A stretch of 64,000 nt of DNA from Planctomycetota bacterium. Lineage in GTDB: Bacteria > Planctomycetota > Planctomycetia > Pirellulales > PALSA-1355. Under the pieces are notes generated by a model. That model ran no database searches and had not been told where the DNA came from. It was given only the letters and a program-made list of their open reading frames with translations. This document shows positions 53,413 to 63,329 of this stretch, one piece after another (within the stretch, counting starts at the first letter, position 1; the number at the start of each line of letters is the position of its first letter). The translations under genes were made by a program, and so were the position numbers. Location of the stretch: NCBI GenBank assembly GCA_003389325.1, contig QQVE01000034.1, positions 246,045 to 310,044 on the forward strand, in the 5' to 3' direction.

Positions 53413-54810
53413 ATGCCGCGCGTGACACGTCAACTAAGCCATGACGGCTGCCGAGACTTCGCTCGTCTCGATCGGCGCGAGCTGCTGCGGATCGGCTCGA
53501 TTGGCCTGGCCGGCCTGTCGCTGCCGCGGTTGCTGGCGGCGGCCGAAGCTGCCGGGGTGAAGCCGCGTGCCAAATCGATCCTCTTCTACCACCACTATGG
53601 TGCCCCCAGTCACATCGACTCGTTCGATCCCAAGCCCGACGCACCGCTGGAGATTCGCGGCGAGTTCGGTACGACGGCCACGCCCGTGCCGGGCTGGCGG
53701 GTATCGGACATCATGCCGCAGATCGCCCGGGTGTGCGATCGGCTGACCGTGGTGCGCACGATGCACCACCGCACGAGCAATCACAACCCCGGCGTGTACC
53801 TGGCACTGACCGGTCGCACGAGCGAGCGCGACCAGGTGCAGGTGGGGGCCAGTTCGAGCGATTGGCCGCACTATGGAGCCGTGCTGGCCAAGCTGGATCC
53901 CGGCAGCGGCACGTTGCCGGTGTCGGTGCAGGTGCCGCATCGCGCCTTCGACCAGGTATATACCTGCCCGGGCCAGACCGGCGGCATGCTCGGCAGTCGG
54001 TACGATCCGCTGATCGTCGAGCGCGATCCCAGCAAGCCCGACTTTCACGTCGAAGAGTTGAGCCTGCGCGTCGACTCGGCGCGCCTGGACGATCGCCGGC
54101 AGTTGCTGGCGGCCATCGACGGCCAGGTGCGGCACCTCGAACAAGATGCCGCAGTGACCGCGCGCGACGAGTTCTACGAACGGTCGTTCGCACTGTTGAG
54201 CTCGCCGGAATCGAAGCGGGCTTTCGACCTCTCGCAAGAAAGCGACAAACTGCGCGACCGCTACGGGCGGCACAAGAGCGGTCAGAGCCTGCTGCTGGCG
54301 CGGCGGCTGATCGAAGCCGGCGTGCGGTTTGTCACCTGCTTCAGCGGCTCGAATCCCGGCGACGGCTGGGACACGCATTCGGATAACTTCCGCCGCATGA
54401 AAAACACGCTCATGCCACCGGAAGACCAGGCCTTTTCGGCATTGATCGAAGACATGGACGCCCGCGGTCTGCTGGACGAAACGCTCGTCGTGTGGTCGGG
54501 CGAGTTCGGGCGCAAGCCACAGATCGGCAAGCCCAATCCGAAGACCAACAACATCGGCCCGGGCGGGCGCGACCACTGGCCCGATTGCTATTCGCTCGTC
54601 TTCGCGGGCGCAGGTGTCAGTCGCGGCCGCGTGTATAGTGAAAGCGACCGCATCGGCGCCTACCCGGTGGGCACGCCGCACACGCCGGCCGACCTGGCCG
54701 CCACGCTCTTCTGGGTGCTGGGGCTCGACCCGGCCCGCGAGATTCACGATCGACTGGGGCGGCCCTTCAAGCTAGCCGAAGGCAAGCCCATGGCCAGGCT
54801 GTTCGCCTGA
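53413..54810 (+). CDS. DUF1501 (sulfatase/phosphatase-superfamily) protein
   Basis: A 465-residue protein of the standard planctomycete DUF1501 type. The Tat signal is [24 protein letters not shown] (Arg21-Arg22). The domain has [95 protein letters not shown] and [18 protein letters not shown]. It ends at the DUF1501 domain without the extension seen in the other copy. It is exported; its substrate is unknown. An AAAGGGGAG lies immediately before the ATG. The ZIP transporter gene starts five bases after its stop, so the two share a transcript. Confidence 0.88.
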   Translation: MPRVTRQLSHDGCRDFARLDRRELLRIGSIGLAGLSLPRLLAAAEAAGVKPRAKSILFYHHYGAPSHIDSFDPKPDAPLEIRGEFGTTATPVPGWRVSDIMPQIARVCDRLTVVRTMHHRTSNHNPGVYLALTGRTSERDQVQVGASSSDWPHYGAVLAKLDPGSGTLPVSVQVPHRAFDQVYTCPGQTGGMLGSRYDPLIVERDPSKPDFHVEELSLRVDSARLDDRRQLLAAIDGQVRHLEQDAAVTARDEFYERSFALLSSPESKRAFDLSQESDKLRDRYGRHKSGQSLLLARRLIEAGVRFVTCFSGSNPGDGWDTHSDNFRRMKNTLMPPEDQAFSALIEDMDARGLLDETLVVWSGEFGRKPQIGKPNPKTNNIGPGGRDHWPDCYSLVFAGAGVSRGRVYSESDRIGAYPVGTPHTPADLAATLFWVLGLDPAREIHDRLGRPFKLAEGKPMARLFA

Positions 54811-54815
54811 GCAGC

Positions 54816-55637
54816 ATGCAACTATTGTTCGATTGGTTCTCGTCGTTGCATCCGGTGGCCCAGGCGCTGCTGGCCGGCCTGTTCACCTGGTTGGTCACCG
54901 CCATCGGCGCCGCGGGCGTGTTCTTCACGCGCGACGTCAACCGCAAGCTGCTTGACGCCATGCTGGGGTTCTCCGGCGGCGTGATGCTGGCGGCCAGCTA
55001 CTGGTCGCTGTTGGCCCCCTCGATCGAAATCTCCGAGCAGGGGGAACTGCCGGTGTGGCTGCCGCCGACGATCGGCTTTCTGGCCGGCGGCGCGGTGCTT
55101 TGGATCATGGACAAGTCGCTGCCGCACTTGCACCTCGGGTTTCCCACCGAAGAGGCCGAAGGCCCCCACACCGCGTGGCGCCGAGCCATTCTGCTGGTCA
55201 CAGCCATCACGCTGCACAACATTCCCGAGGGGCTGGCCGTGGGCGTGGCCTTCGGCGGGGTGATCGCCGGGGTGCCCTCGAGCAGCATCGCGGCGGCCTG
55301 TGTCTTGGCCGTCGGCATCGGTTTGCAGAATTTCCCCGAGGGCGTGGCCGTGGCCATGCCGCTGCGGGGCGAGGGAGTCAGCCGCTTGAAGAGCTTCTGG
55401 TACGGTCAGCTCTCCGCCGCGGTCGAACCCGTGGCAGCCGTGATCGGCGCCGCCGCGGTCGTCTTCGCGGCGCCGGTTCTGCCCTATGCGCTCAGCTTTG
55501 CGGCCGGGGCAATGGTCTACGTCGTGGTCGAGGAGCTGATTCCCGAGTCGCACCGGGCAGGCAACGTCGATCTGGCCACCGTCAGCCTGATGGGCGGCTT
55601 TGCCGTGATGATGATCCTCGACGTGGCGCTCGGCTAA
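54816..55637 (+). CDS. ZIP family divalent metal transporter
   Basis: A 273-residue membrane protein with about eight helices. The metal-binding motifs are [18 protein letters not shown] in helix 4 and [21 protein letters not shown] in helix 5. A short loop [15 protein letters not shown] could hold metal near the membrane. EEAEG and the two PEG motifs are typical of ZIP proteins (zinc, iron or other divalent import). The ATG at 54816 follows the DUF1501 stop by five bases, suggesting that the metal transporter and the putative metal-dependent DUF1501 enzyme are expressed together. Confidence 0.9.
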   Translation: MQLLFDWFSSLHPVAQALLAGLFTWLVTAIGAAGVFFTRDVNRKLLDAMLGFSGGVMLAASYWSLLAPSIEISEQGELPVWLPPTIGFLAGGAVLWIMDKSLPHLHLGFPTEEAEGPHTAWRRAILLVTAITLHNIPEGLAVGVAFGGVIAGVPSSSIAAACVLAVGIGLQNFPEGVAVAMPLRGEGVSRLKSFWYGQLSAAVEPVAAVIGAAAVVFAAPVLPYALSFAAGAMVYVVVEELIPESHRAGNVDLATVSLMGGFAVMMILDVALG

Positions 55638-55647
55638 CCGCCAGGCG

Positions 55648-58600
55648 CTAGGCGGTCGACGGATCGGGCACTTCTGCGTAGTGCGGCGGCTTGGTCGCCA
55701 CCGGAGGCACCGGCGGCGTTGCCGGGCTGGCTCCCTCTTGGGCCCGCTCGCGGACGAAAAGCCGCGAGATGTCGTCGAAGATCGAGTAGATCACCGGTGT
55801 GGCCAACAGCGTCAGCAGCAGCGACAGCGTCTGGCCGCCCACGGCCAGCACGGCGATGGAGCGGCGCTCTTCGGCACCCGGCCCCGCCGCGATCAGCAGC
55901 GGGATCAGCCCGGCCACGAAGCTGATCGTAGTCATCAGGATCGGCCGCAGGCGATCGCGATTAGCCTGGATGATGGCCGTCAGCCGGTCCATGCCTTCGG
56001 CCCGCAGTTGGTTGGTGTGGTCGACCTGCAAGATGGAGTTCTTCTTCACCACGCCGAACAGCACCAGGATGCCGAGTGCCGAGTAGAGATTCAGCGTCTC
56101 GCCGCCGATCAACAGGCTCAGCAGGCCGAATGGAATCGCCAGCGGCAGCGAAATCAGGATGGTCAGCGGATGCACGAGGTGCTCGAACTGCGCGGCGAGC
56201 ACCAAGTACATGAAGATGAACGACAGCGTAAACGTCCAGCCGAAATCCTTGAACGTGCGGTCCAACTCCCGGCCGCGGCCCGACACCCGAGTGACGTACC
56301 CGGGGGGTAAGCCCATCTCTTCGGCCTTGGCCTTGAAGACGTCGATGCGGTCGGCCAGGGCATAGCCCGGACCCAGGTTGGCCCGCACGGCAGCCATCCG
56401 CTGGCGATCGACGCGGTCGATGCGCGGCGGAGTCTCAGCGTCGTAGAATCGCACGACGTTGTCCAACCGCGTCAGCGATGGATTTTGTTCCGATCGCCTG
56501 GGTGAGTCGTCGGCCGCGCTTGGCCCGGTCGACACAAGCCGGTTGGCCAGCGCCTGGGGACCCGTGCGCACGTACAGTTGGCTGATCGCGTTGCGGCTCG
56601 AGCGATCGATACCGACCAGGCGCAACTCGACGTCGTAGGTATCGTCGGCCTCCTCGTCGTGGTAGCGCGAGGCGCGGTCGTCGCCGCCGACGGCAATCCG
56701 TAGCGTCTCGGCGATTTCCTGCACGTCGACGCCCAGTGCCGCGGCCCGCTCGCGATCGATATCCACGCGCAGCTCCGGCATGTCCATGCGCAGCGTGGTG
56801 TATGTGTCGACGATGCCCGGCTCGGCCGCCACGAGCTGGCGGAGTTCTTCGCTGACTCGGGCCAGCACGTTGATATCGGGACCCTCGATGACGAAGTCGA
56901 TGTCGACCGGAGCGCCTTGCCGCAGGCTGGTGAGGTTGCGCACCGAGAGCGTCAACTCGTCGAACTTGCTCAAGCGCTGCCGCACTGCGTGCATCACGTC
57001 GCGCTGCGAGTAGTTGCCTTCGAAGGCGGCCATCGGCTGGCCGTTGAGCGTTTCGCGCCAGAGGCGCCCGAGACTGAAGCTGCGCGTCTCGATGTCCTCG
57101 ACCTGGATGTAGATCTCGGCATTGTTCATCGCCGAGGAAAACCGCCCCCCGACGGAAGTGAGCACGTGCACGATACCGGGAATTTCCTCCAGCTCGGCTT
57201 CGACGGCTCGCGTCGTCTCGTCCATCGCAGCCAGCGAGGCTCCTTCCTGCGCCGTGAGCCGGATCTCGAACTCCGACTCGTCGACGTTGGTGGGCACGTA
57301 GTCCTGGTGCACCATGTCGTACAACCAGAAGTTCGAAGCGATCACGACGATGACCACCGCGAGCACGCCCCAGCGCAAGCGCATGGCCAGCCGCAGGCAC
57401 CCGACGTATGCCAGCTCCAGCCAGTGGTAGGGGCCGCGGCGCGATCTCGGCCCGCCCGCTCCCGCCTTCACGGGGCGCAACAAGCGCGAACACATCATCG
57501 GCGTCAGCGAGAAGCTGATCAGCATCGAGATCATGATCGCCACCACGGCAGTCATGCCGAACTGATAGAGCATGCGGCCGGTGACGCTGGAGAGAAACGA
57601 CACGGGCAGGAATACGATGACCAGCGAAAGCGTGGTGGCCAGCACGGCCAAGCCGATTTCGCGCGTGCCCTCGATCGCCGCCTGCACGGGCGACATCCCT
57701 TTTTCTTCGATGAAGCGATACACGTTCTCGAGCACGACGATCGCGTCGTCGATCACGACACCCACCATCAGCACCAGGGCCAGCATCGTGACGTTGTTCA
57801 GCGTGAAGTCGAGAAACCGCATCACGGCGAACGTGGAGATGATCGAGCCGGGGATGGCCACGGCAGCGATCAGCGTCGAGCGCCAAGAGCGCATGAACAA
57901 CAGCACGACGATCGTGGCCAGGATGCTGCCGGTGATCAGGTGCCCCTGAATCTCGTGCATGGCCGCGTTGATGTACCGCGACTGATCCTGGATGACTTTC
58001 AACTCCACGTCCGGCGGCAGCAACCCGCGGCACCGGTCGAGACGGTCCTTGACGGCCTGAATCACCTCGACCGTGTTGGTGCCCGACTGCCGTTGTATGT
58101 ACAGCACCACGGCCGGCTCGCCGTCGAGCCGCGCGAGCGTGCGCACCTCCTTCGAGGCGTCACGCACCTGGCCCAGGTCGCGCAACCGCACCGGCGTGCC
58201 CCGCGAACTGGCGACGACGAGGTCGAGAAAGTCCTCAGGTTCGCGCACGCGGCCCATCGTACGCAACGAGAGCTCACGCGGTCCCGTGTCGACCTTGCCG
58301 CCGGGAACGTCGGTGTTCTGCCGCGCCAGGGCCTCGCGCACCTGCACGATCGAGAGCTCGTAGGCGGCCAGGCGGCGGGCCTCGATGTTGACCTGGATCG
58401 CGCGGTCCATCGCGCCGGCGATGCGCACCTCGGAGACGCCGTGGGCGCTCTCGATGATGTTCTTCACGTAGCGATCGGCCAGCACGAAGAGTTCGCGGCT
58501 TTCGCGGTTGCCCGAGAGGGCCAGCGAGAGGATCGGCGACGAATCGAGATCGGCCTTGCTGACCACCGGCGGATCGCAGTCGAACGGCAGCCGGTTGGCC

Positions 58601-58947
58601 ACGCCGGCCACGGCGTCGCGCACGTCCTGGGCCGCCACGTCAATGTCGCGATCCAGGTTGAAACTCATGATCACGATCGAGTTGCCGTCGCGAGAAAGCG
58701 AACGCAACTCGTCGATGCCCGCCACCGTGGCCACGGCGTCCTCGAGCACCTGGGTGATCTCGGTCTCGATCTCCTCGGGTGAGGCGCCGGGATAGGTCGT
58801 AAAGACGAAGATCGTCGGCAGATCCATCTCGGGAAAGCGATCGATCCCCAACTGCTGGTACGCGGCCACGCCGGCCACGACCATGGCGAGCACCAGCGTC
58901 AGTGCAAACACCGGTCGGCGGACACAAACTTCAGCGAGCCACTGCAA
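55648..58947 (-). CDS. RND (HAE1) efflux transporter, inner-membrane subunit
   Basis: A 1099-residue AcrB-type proton-driven exporter. The N-terminus LAEVCVRRPVFALTLVLAMVVAGVAAYQQLGIDRFPEMDLPTI is canonical. The proton-relay aspartates are in LVLMVGVVIDDAIVVLENVYRFIEEKGMSP. The second half repeats the pattern (FGVVKKNSILQVDHTNQLRAEG). Twelve membrane helices and two periplasmic porter loops are expected. The start appears to be TTG at 58947, with GAGGGA about eight bases upstream; no ATG lies before the first helix. Substrates are unknown. It follows the adaptor gene by 44 bases; no TolC-like gene is adjacent. Confidence 0.93.
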   Translation of the reverse strand: MQWLAEVCVRRPVFALTLVLAMVVAGVAAYQQLGIDRFPEMDLPTIFVFTTYPGASPEEIETEITQVLEDAVATVAGIDELRSLSRDGNSIVIMSFNLDRDIDVAAQDVRDAVAGVANRLPFDCDPPVVSKADLDSSPILSLALSGNRESRELFVLADRYVKNIIESAHGVSEVRIAGAMDRAIQVNIEARRLAAYELSIVQVREALARQNTDVPGGKVDTGPRELSLRTMGRVREPEDFLDLVVASSRGTPVRLRDLGQVRDASKEVRTLARLDGEPAVVLYIQRQSGTNTVEVIQAVKDRLDRCRGLLPPDVELKVIQDQSRYINAAMHEIQGHLITGSILATIVVLLFMRSWRSTLIAAVAIPGSIISTFAVMRFLDFTLNNVTMLALVLMVGVVIDDAIVVLENVYRFIEEKGMSPVQAAIEGTREIGLAVLATTLSLVIVFLPVSFLSSVTGRMLYQFGMTAVVAIMISMLISFSLTPMMCSRLLRPVKAGAGGPRSRRGPYHWLELAYVGCLRLAMRLRWGVLAVVIVVIASNFWLYDMVHQDYVPTNVDESEFEIRLTAQEGASLAAMDETTRAVEAELEEIPGIVHVLTSVGGRFSSAMNNAEIYIQVEDIETRSFSLGRLWRETLNGQPMAAFEGNYSQRDVMHAVRQRLSKFDELTLSVRNLTSLRQGAPVDIDFVIEGPDINVLARVSEELRQLVAAEPGIVDTYTTLRMDMPELRVDIDRERAAALGVDVQEIAETLRIAVGGDDRASRYHDEEADDTYDVELRLVGIDRSSRNAISQLYVRTGPQALANRLVSTGPSAADDSPRRSEQNPSLTRLDNVVRFYDAETPPRIDRVDRQRMAAVRANLGPGYALADRIDVFKAKAEEMGLPPGYVTRVSGRGRELDRTFKDFGWTFTLSFIFMYLVLAAQFEHLVHPLTILISLPLAIPFGLLSLLIGGETLNLYSALGILVLFGVVKKNSILQVDHTNQLRAEGMDRLTAIIQANRDRLRPILMTTISFVAGLIPLLIAAGPGAEERRSIAVLAVGGQTLSLLLTLLATPVIYSIFDDISRLFVRERAQEGASPATPPVPPVATKPPHYAEVPDPSTA

Positions 58948-58991
58948 GGATCGATTCCCTCGAAAACGTCAAAACACGGATTGGGCGTGAA

Positions 58992-60254
58992 TCACCCTCC
59001 CGACAGGGCGGCGCGGTCGCCGCTGGGCAGGTCCTCGCTCGGCTGGCGCACGGCGCGAACCACGCCCTCGCGCCCCTGGTCGCCCTCGTAGACGATCATC
59101 TCGCCGGCCTCGAGCCCTTCGATTACCTCGACTATCTCGCCCTGGCGCCGACCGACGCGGATCTGCCGCGGCTCGGCCTGGTTGTCTTTGACGGCCCACA
59201 CCTTTTCCACGCCGCCGAACGACACGACGCTGCTAGCGGGAACTGCCAGCACCTGCTGGTCAGCATCGACCAGAATCTCGGCCTCGGCGAACAGCCCGGT
59301 ACGCAGCCGCCCCGCGGTGTTGTCAATGTCGGCCTCGATCATCAGCGCTCGACTGCTGACGTCGAGCGCCGGGCTGATGCGCGAAATGCGCGCTTCGACC
59401 GGCTGTACCTGCCCTTCCAGCAGGATGCGAATCGGCTGGCCCACGGCCACCCCCATCGCGCTGCGCTCAGGCACGCCGGCGCGGAATCGCAAGGGGTCGG
59501 TCCGCACGAGCGCGGCCACGGGTTGCCCTACGTTGACGTAGCTGCCCGGGGCGACGTGCGTCTCTTGAATGATGCCCACGAATGGGGCCTTCAGTTCGGC
59601 ATCCTGGCGGTTCTGCACGGCCAGGGCCAACTCCGAGCGCCGCAGCTTGAGCAGGGCGATCTGTTCCTGCACCGAATTGAGCGCCGCGGCGAAGCGTGCC
59701 TCGGCCACGCGCTGGGCCGATTCGCGGGCCTGGATTTCTTCTTGCGTCACGATTCCCTTGCCGATCAGCCCCTTGACGCGCTGGACGTTGAATCGGGCCT
59801 CCTCCAGCATGGCCCGCTCCTGCAACACCGGAGCCGCCCGCAACGGATCGAGCTTGTCGTCGGGCACTCCCTGCTTGAGCCCCAGCGTCGCGCGAGCCTG
59901 TGCCACCTGGGCCTCGGCCTGCTGCACTTTCAAGTCGAACTCTTCGTCGTCCAGCACGGCGACCGTCTGGCCTTCGGAGACGCTTGTGCCGATGTCCACG
60001 AGCACTTCCTTGACGCGGCCGGCCACCTTGGCACCCAGCAGAGCGTACTCGTCCTCGATGAGCGTGCCCTGGGCGCGAACCACACTCGGCCAGGGCTGCA
60101 GCTTGGCCTCGACCACTTGCACGGTCTGCTCGGGCTCGGCCGCCGGGGCTTTCTTGGGCGGAGCCTTCTCGGCGACGTGGCGATTGCAGCCGGCCAGAAC
60201 CGCCAGACACAAGAGCGTCGCCCAGACACCGGGGAATGAACCTGTCCGCCACAT
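58992..60254 (-). CDS. RND efflux periplasmic adaptor lipoprotein (MFP)
   Basis: A 420-residue membrane-fusion protein. The lipoprotein signal WATLLCLAVLAGCN gives lipid Cys23. The lipoyl half-motifs are GAKVAGRVKEVLVDIGTSVSEGQTVAVLDD and LKAPFVGIIQETHVAPGSYVNVGQPVAALV. A coiled-coil hairpin lies between them (AEAQVAQARATLGL to ELALAVQNRQ). The beta-barrel and membrane-proximal domains follow (FRAGVPERSAMGVAVGQPIRILL, LFAEAEILVD). It links the inner-membrane pump encoded next to an outer-membrane channel. The ATG is at 60254. Confidence 0.93.
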   Translation of the reverse strand: MWRTGSFPGVWATLLCLAVLAGCNRHVAEKAPPKKAPAAEPEQTVQVVEAKLQPWPSVVRAQGTLIEDEYALLGAKVAGRVKEVLVDIGTSVSEGQTVAVLDDEEFDLKVQQAEAQVAQARATLGLKQGVPDDKLDPLRAAPVLQERAMLEEARFNVQRVKGLIGKGIVTQEEIQARESAQRVAEARFAAALNSVQEQIALLKLRRSELALAVQNRQDAELKAPFVGIIQETHVAPGSYVNVGQPVAALVRTDPLRFRAGVPERSAMGVAVGQPIRILLEGQVQPVEARISRISPALDVSSRALMIEADIDNTAGRLRTGLFAEAEILVDADQQVLAVPASSVVSFGGVEKVWAVKDNQAEPRQIRVGRRQGEIVEVIEGLEAGEMIVYEGDQGREGVVRAVRQPSEDLPSGDRAALSGG

Positions 60255-60450
60255 GCAAACGCCTCGAGGGGCGAGGGGTCCGGAAACCCAAGTCAGGAAG
60301 GAAGCTTATCAGGCAGGCCGTAGCGTTCGATTGTAACCGCCGATGCATCCCAGGTCTAGGAATTCGGGGGCCCAGCATCACGGCGGCTTATAGCTTGCCC
60401 AGGCCGAAAACCCGCTCGGCGCAAGCCCCCAATACGCGGGCGCGGCTCCG

Positions 60451-62232
60451 TTACGCGTCCAACCCCAGTGCCCGGCGTCCCGCATCGGTCAAACGCGATA
60501 CGCTCCAGGCGGGATTCCACGTCGCCTCGACCAGCACGTCGCGCACGCCGGCGATCCTTGCCACACGCTCGCGAATCCCCTCGTCGACCCGGCCGCCGCC
60601 GGCACTTTCCAGAAACTCGATCACGGGCCGGCCGCGATGAGGCATCGTCACGACGACCGTCACCACGCCGTCGCGCTCGCGCACGTCGTACACGTAGCCC
60701 ATGTCGACCACATTGGCATCGATCGTATAGAGTTGTTCGTCGCGCACGCCCCGCAGTGCTTCCCAGATGGCCGATTTCAACGGGGCGGTGTCCCGCGTTT
60801 CGCCGAATCGAGCCAGCGTGCCCACGGTCGATTTCGCATCCACGCGCGGCGGCTCGCCGGCACGCGCGTCGCAGGGGTGCAGCAAACGGTGGCGCAACTG
60901 CTCGATCTGCCTGTCGCCCCCCTCGGTCTCGTAGGGCGAGACCAGATACGCGTTGCGCTGCCGTAGCGAAGTGCCGGCCTTCAAGCTCGTGCGCTCGGCC
61001 GGATATCGGCTCCAAAGCTGGCCGTGGCCGTCGTAGTGCAAGGTCGGCGCGCCGCCGTGCGAGACACTGACGCCGTCGCCCTCATGTTCCAGCCATAAGG
61101 CGACAAATGCGTCGCGGCTTTGCGCGTGGTAGAAGCCGACACCCCACAGGTTCGTCATCTCGCTCGCCGGCACAGGTCCTTCGTGAATCTTTCCCTGCGC
61201 ATCGATCCACAGCAGGTCGGTAAACGAGTAGCCCGACAAGACCCACTCGTCGTCGCGCATCGCTTCGATGTCGACGTCGGCCACGACGTCGAAGCGGCTC
61301 TGCTTGAAGAAGTAGGGCAGGGCGGCATAAAACGTATACGTCTGGTCCATGTGAATCCGGCTGGGCGTGAACACCGGATGGATCGGGCTGTGGGGAAAGC
61401 CCCATCGCCGCACCTGCACGCACAACGGGCCGCGCACCACTTCATAGTTCGGACACTCGGCCCAGTTTCGCATCCGCAGTTTCTGAAAGCCGCCGCGGTC
61501 GACGTAGTCGTGCGCCCAATCGATGCCCGGCGGCTCGCCGTGCCCCTTGCCTCCGGCGTAGAGTTCCAGTCCGTGCTGCCGCTTGTAGATGAGCCGCTCG
61601 AGTTGACCCGACTGGCGCGACAGTTGGGCCTGGTAGTGACGGTTGTCGATGTCGAGCCTGTAGCCTTCGCCCGCGGTGTGCAAGTCGGTAGTGTAGTCGG
61701 GCCGCTCGGCGTGCGGATTGTCGTGAAAGACGAAATACGTGGCCTGCCCATGAGCGGGCACGTCGGCGGCAAACACCAGGCGGCAGCGGCGCTGCCCGCC
61801 GCCGCGGCTCTCGGCATAGACTTGCGAGGGCAACTCGTGCAGCGTTCCCTTGGCCGAGTCGAGCCGGGCCACGCGCAGCTCGCGGCCCAAATCCGTGGCC
61901 TGGCTATCCAGCACGGCCCAGGCCAAGTCGACCGGCTCGCCGCGGCGCTCGATGCCCACCGTTTCGAACAGGTCGAGCACTCGGCAGTGCTTCCAGCCCC
62001 GCGCCCAATCGGCCCACGGCCCGGGAAGTTCGCCCACGGCAATCGCGCGATCTGCCGCAACGACCGGTTCTTCCGCGGGCGACTGCACCTGGCGCTCGAA
62101 CCGGAGCGTCTCCTTGATCGATTCGGCCAGCGACATCCCCAGGTCGAATCGGCCCGACTGGAAAGCCGCTTGAAGCAGCCGCAACTTGTCCGGCACGCTG
62201 TTGGTGTGTTCCGAGTCGTCGAAGGCGGGCAT
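60451..62232 (-). CDS. large beta-sandwich protein fused to a MIP18/DUF59 domain
   Basis: A 593-residue protein without a signal peptide. Residues about 20-470 form a beta-rich region with YRLDIDNRHYQAQLSRQSGQ then LERLIYKRQHGLEL. This is reminiscent of the C-terminal sandwich of GH38-type or galactose-mutarotase-like proteins, a weak resemblance. Residues about 486-593 are a MIP18/PaaD-like domain: IWEALRGVRDEQLYTIDANVVDMGYVYDV, VVVTMPHRGRP, and VEATWNPAWSVSRLTDAGRRALG. MIP18 proteins act in Fe-S cluster delivery, but here the usual Cys of the '(G/A)CP' motif is Arg (GRP). The start at ATG 62232 is chosen over upstream codons. The function of the fusion is unknown. Confidence 0.75.
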   Translation of the reverse strand: MPAFDDSEHTNSVPDKLRLLQAAFQSGRFDLGMSLAESIKETLRFERQVQSPAEEPVVAADRAIAVGELPGPWADWARGWKHCRVLDLFETVGIERRGEPVDLAWAVLDSQATDLGRELRVARLDSAKGTLHELPSQVYAESRGGGQRRCRLVFAADVPAHGQATYFVFHDNPHAERPDYTTDLHTAGEGYRLDIDNRHYQAQLSRQSGQLERLIYKRQHGLELYAGGKGHGEPPGIDWAHDYVDRGGFQKLRMRNWAECPNYEVVRGPLCVQVRRWGFPHSPIHPVFTPSRIHMDQTYTFYAALPYFFKQSRFDVVADVDIEAMRDDEWVLSGYSFTDLLWIDAQGKIHEGPVPASEMTNLWGVGFYHAQSRDAFVALWLEHEGDGVSVSHGGAPTLHYDGHGQLWSRYPAERTSLKAGTSLRQRNAYLVSPYETEGGDRQIEQLRHRLLHPCDARAGEPPRVDAKSTVGTLARFGETRDTAPLKSAIWEALRGVRDEQLYTIDANVVDMGYVYDVRERDGVVTVVVTMPHRGRPVIEFLESAGGGRVDEGIRERVARIAGVRDVLVEATWNPAWSVSRLTDAGRRALGLDA

Positions 62233-62367
62233 GGCGGGCACTCGCAGAGGGCGCGGGGGCGGGGAGAACCGCCTCAATCATCGCCTCCGGGAACCACAGA
62301 TGCCACCGGCGCATTCTCGCATGCGCGAAATCGCATCGCCGCTCGGCGAGCGTTGTCCGCCGCGGCC

Positions 62368-63294
62368 CTACGTGACCAGGCCCTTGGTGACAAGCATGAA
62401 CACGTCTTCCAGCGTAGGCTCTTTCTCGTGAAACGAGCGCAGCCGGGCTCCGCTGCCCGTGAGTTGGCACATCAGGTTGTAGACGCCCTCGTCGTCGGTT
62501 TCGAGCTCCACCTGCACGCGATGGTCCTCGACCTGCACGTCGCGCGTGTGCGGGTTGCTGCGAATCACCGAGAGGCCGGCCTCCATGCCGTCGATAAACT
62601 TGACCTCGACGTGACGATTGCGGCGGATGCGGCGATAGACGTCCTGGATCGGGCCGTGCATCAGCAACTGACCGCGCTCGATGATGCCGATCGACGTGCA
62701 GCAATCGGCCAGCTCGGTCAGAATGTGGCTCGAGATCAGAATGGTCTTGCCCATCCGCCGCAACTCGCGCAACAGCGCCTTCACCTCGAGCCGAGCCCGC
62801 GGATCGAGACCGCTCGACGGCTCGTCGAGGATCAGCACCGGCGGGTCGTGCAACAGCGTCTTGGCCAGGCACAGCCGCTGCTTCATGCCCCGCGACAGGC
62901 CGTTGACGAAATCGTCGCGCTTGTGCATCAGGTCGAGCAGTTCCAGCACGTCGCCGATCACGGCTTTGCGCCGCGAGCGGGGAATCTGGTAGGCCACGGC
63001 GAAGAAGTCGAGGAATTCCCACACCTTCATGCCGTCGTACACGCCAAAGTTGTCGGGCATGTAGCCGACGCTCTTGCGCACCGAGAGCGGGTCTTTGGTG
63101 ACGCTGTGGCCGTTGATGACGCCCTCGCCGCGGGTGGCTTTCAAAAGCGTGGCCAGAAAGCGGATCGTGGTGCTCTTACCCGCGCCGTTGGGGCCGATGA
63201 AGCCAAACATCTCGCCGGCGGCAATCTGCAGGTTCAACCCTTCGACGGCCGTGAACTCGCCGTACTGCTTGGCAAAGTCGGTGATCTCGATCAT
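62368..63294 (-). CDS. ABC transporter ATP-binding protein
   Basis: A 308-residue ATPase of the DRR/GldA-like exporter type. Walker A is GFIGPNGAGKST, the Q-loop region VGYMPDNFGVYDGMKVWEFLDFF, signature LSRGMKQRLCLAK, Walker B VLILDEPSSGLDPRA and switch SSHILTEL. A C-terminal domain of about 90 residues (HVEVKFIDGMEAGL to LEDVFMLVTKGLV) is usual for this type. The start is ATG 63294 with GGGCGG upstream; an ATG at 63300 is an alternative. It is 35 bases after the upstream gene, which may encode its membrane partner. The exported compound is unknown. Confidence 0.9.
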   Translation of the reverse strand: MIEITDFAKQYGEFTAVEGLNLQIAAGEMFGFIGPNGAGKSTTIRFLATLLKATRGEGVINGHSVTKDPLSVRKSVGYMPDNFGVYDGMKVWEFLDFFAVAYQIPRSRRKAVIGDVLELLDLMHKRDDFVNGLSRGMKQRLCLAKTLLHDPPVLILDEPSSGLDPRARLEVKALLRELRRMGKTILISSHILTELADCCTSIGIIERGQLLMHGPIQDVYRRIRRNRHVEVKFIDGMEAGLSVIRSNPHTRDVQVEDHRVQVELETDDEGVYNLMCQLTGSGARLRSFHEKEPTLEDVFMLVTKGLVT

Positions 63295-63329
63295 CGGCAT
63301 CCGCCCGGTCTCGACGCCGGGGATCGAAA

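Noticed and set aside
53953..53966. Perfect 14-base palindrome CAGGTATATACCTG
   Set aside because: It encodes part of the DUF1501 domain (QVYTCPG) well inside the gene, and nothing else suggests regulation there.
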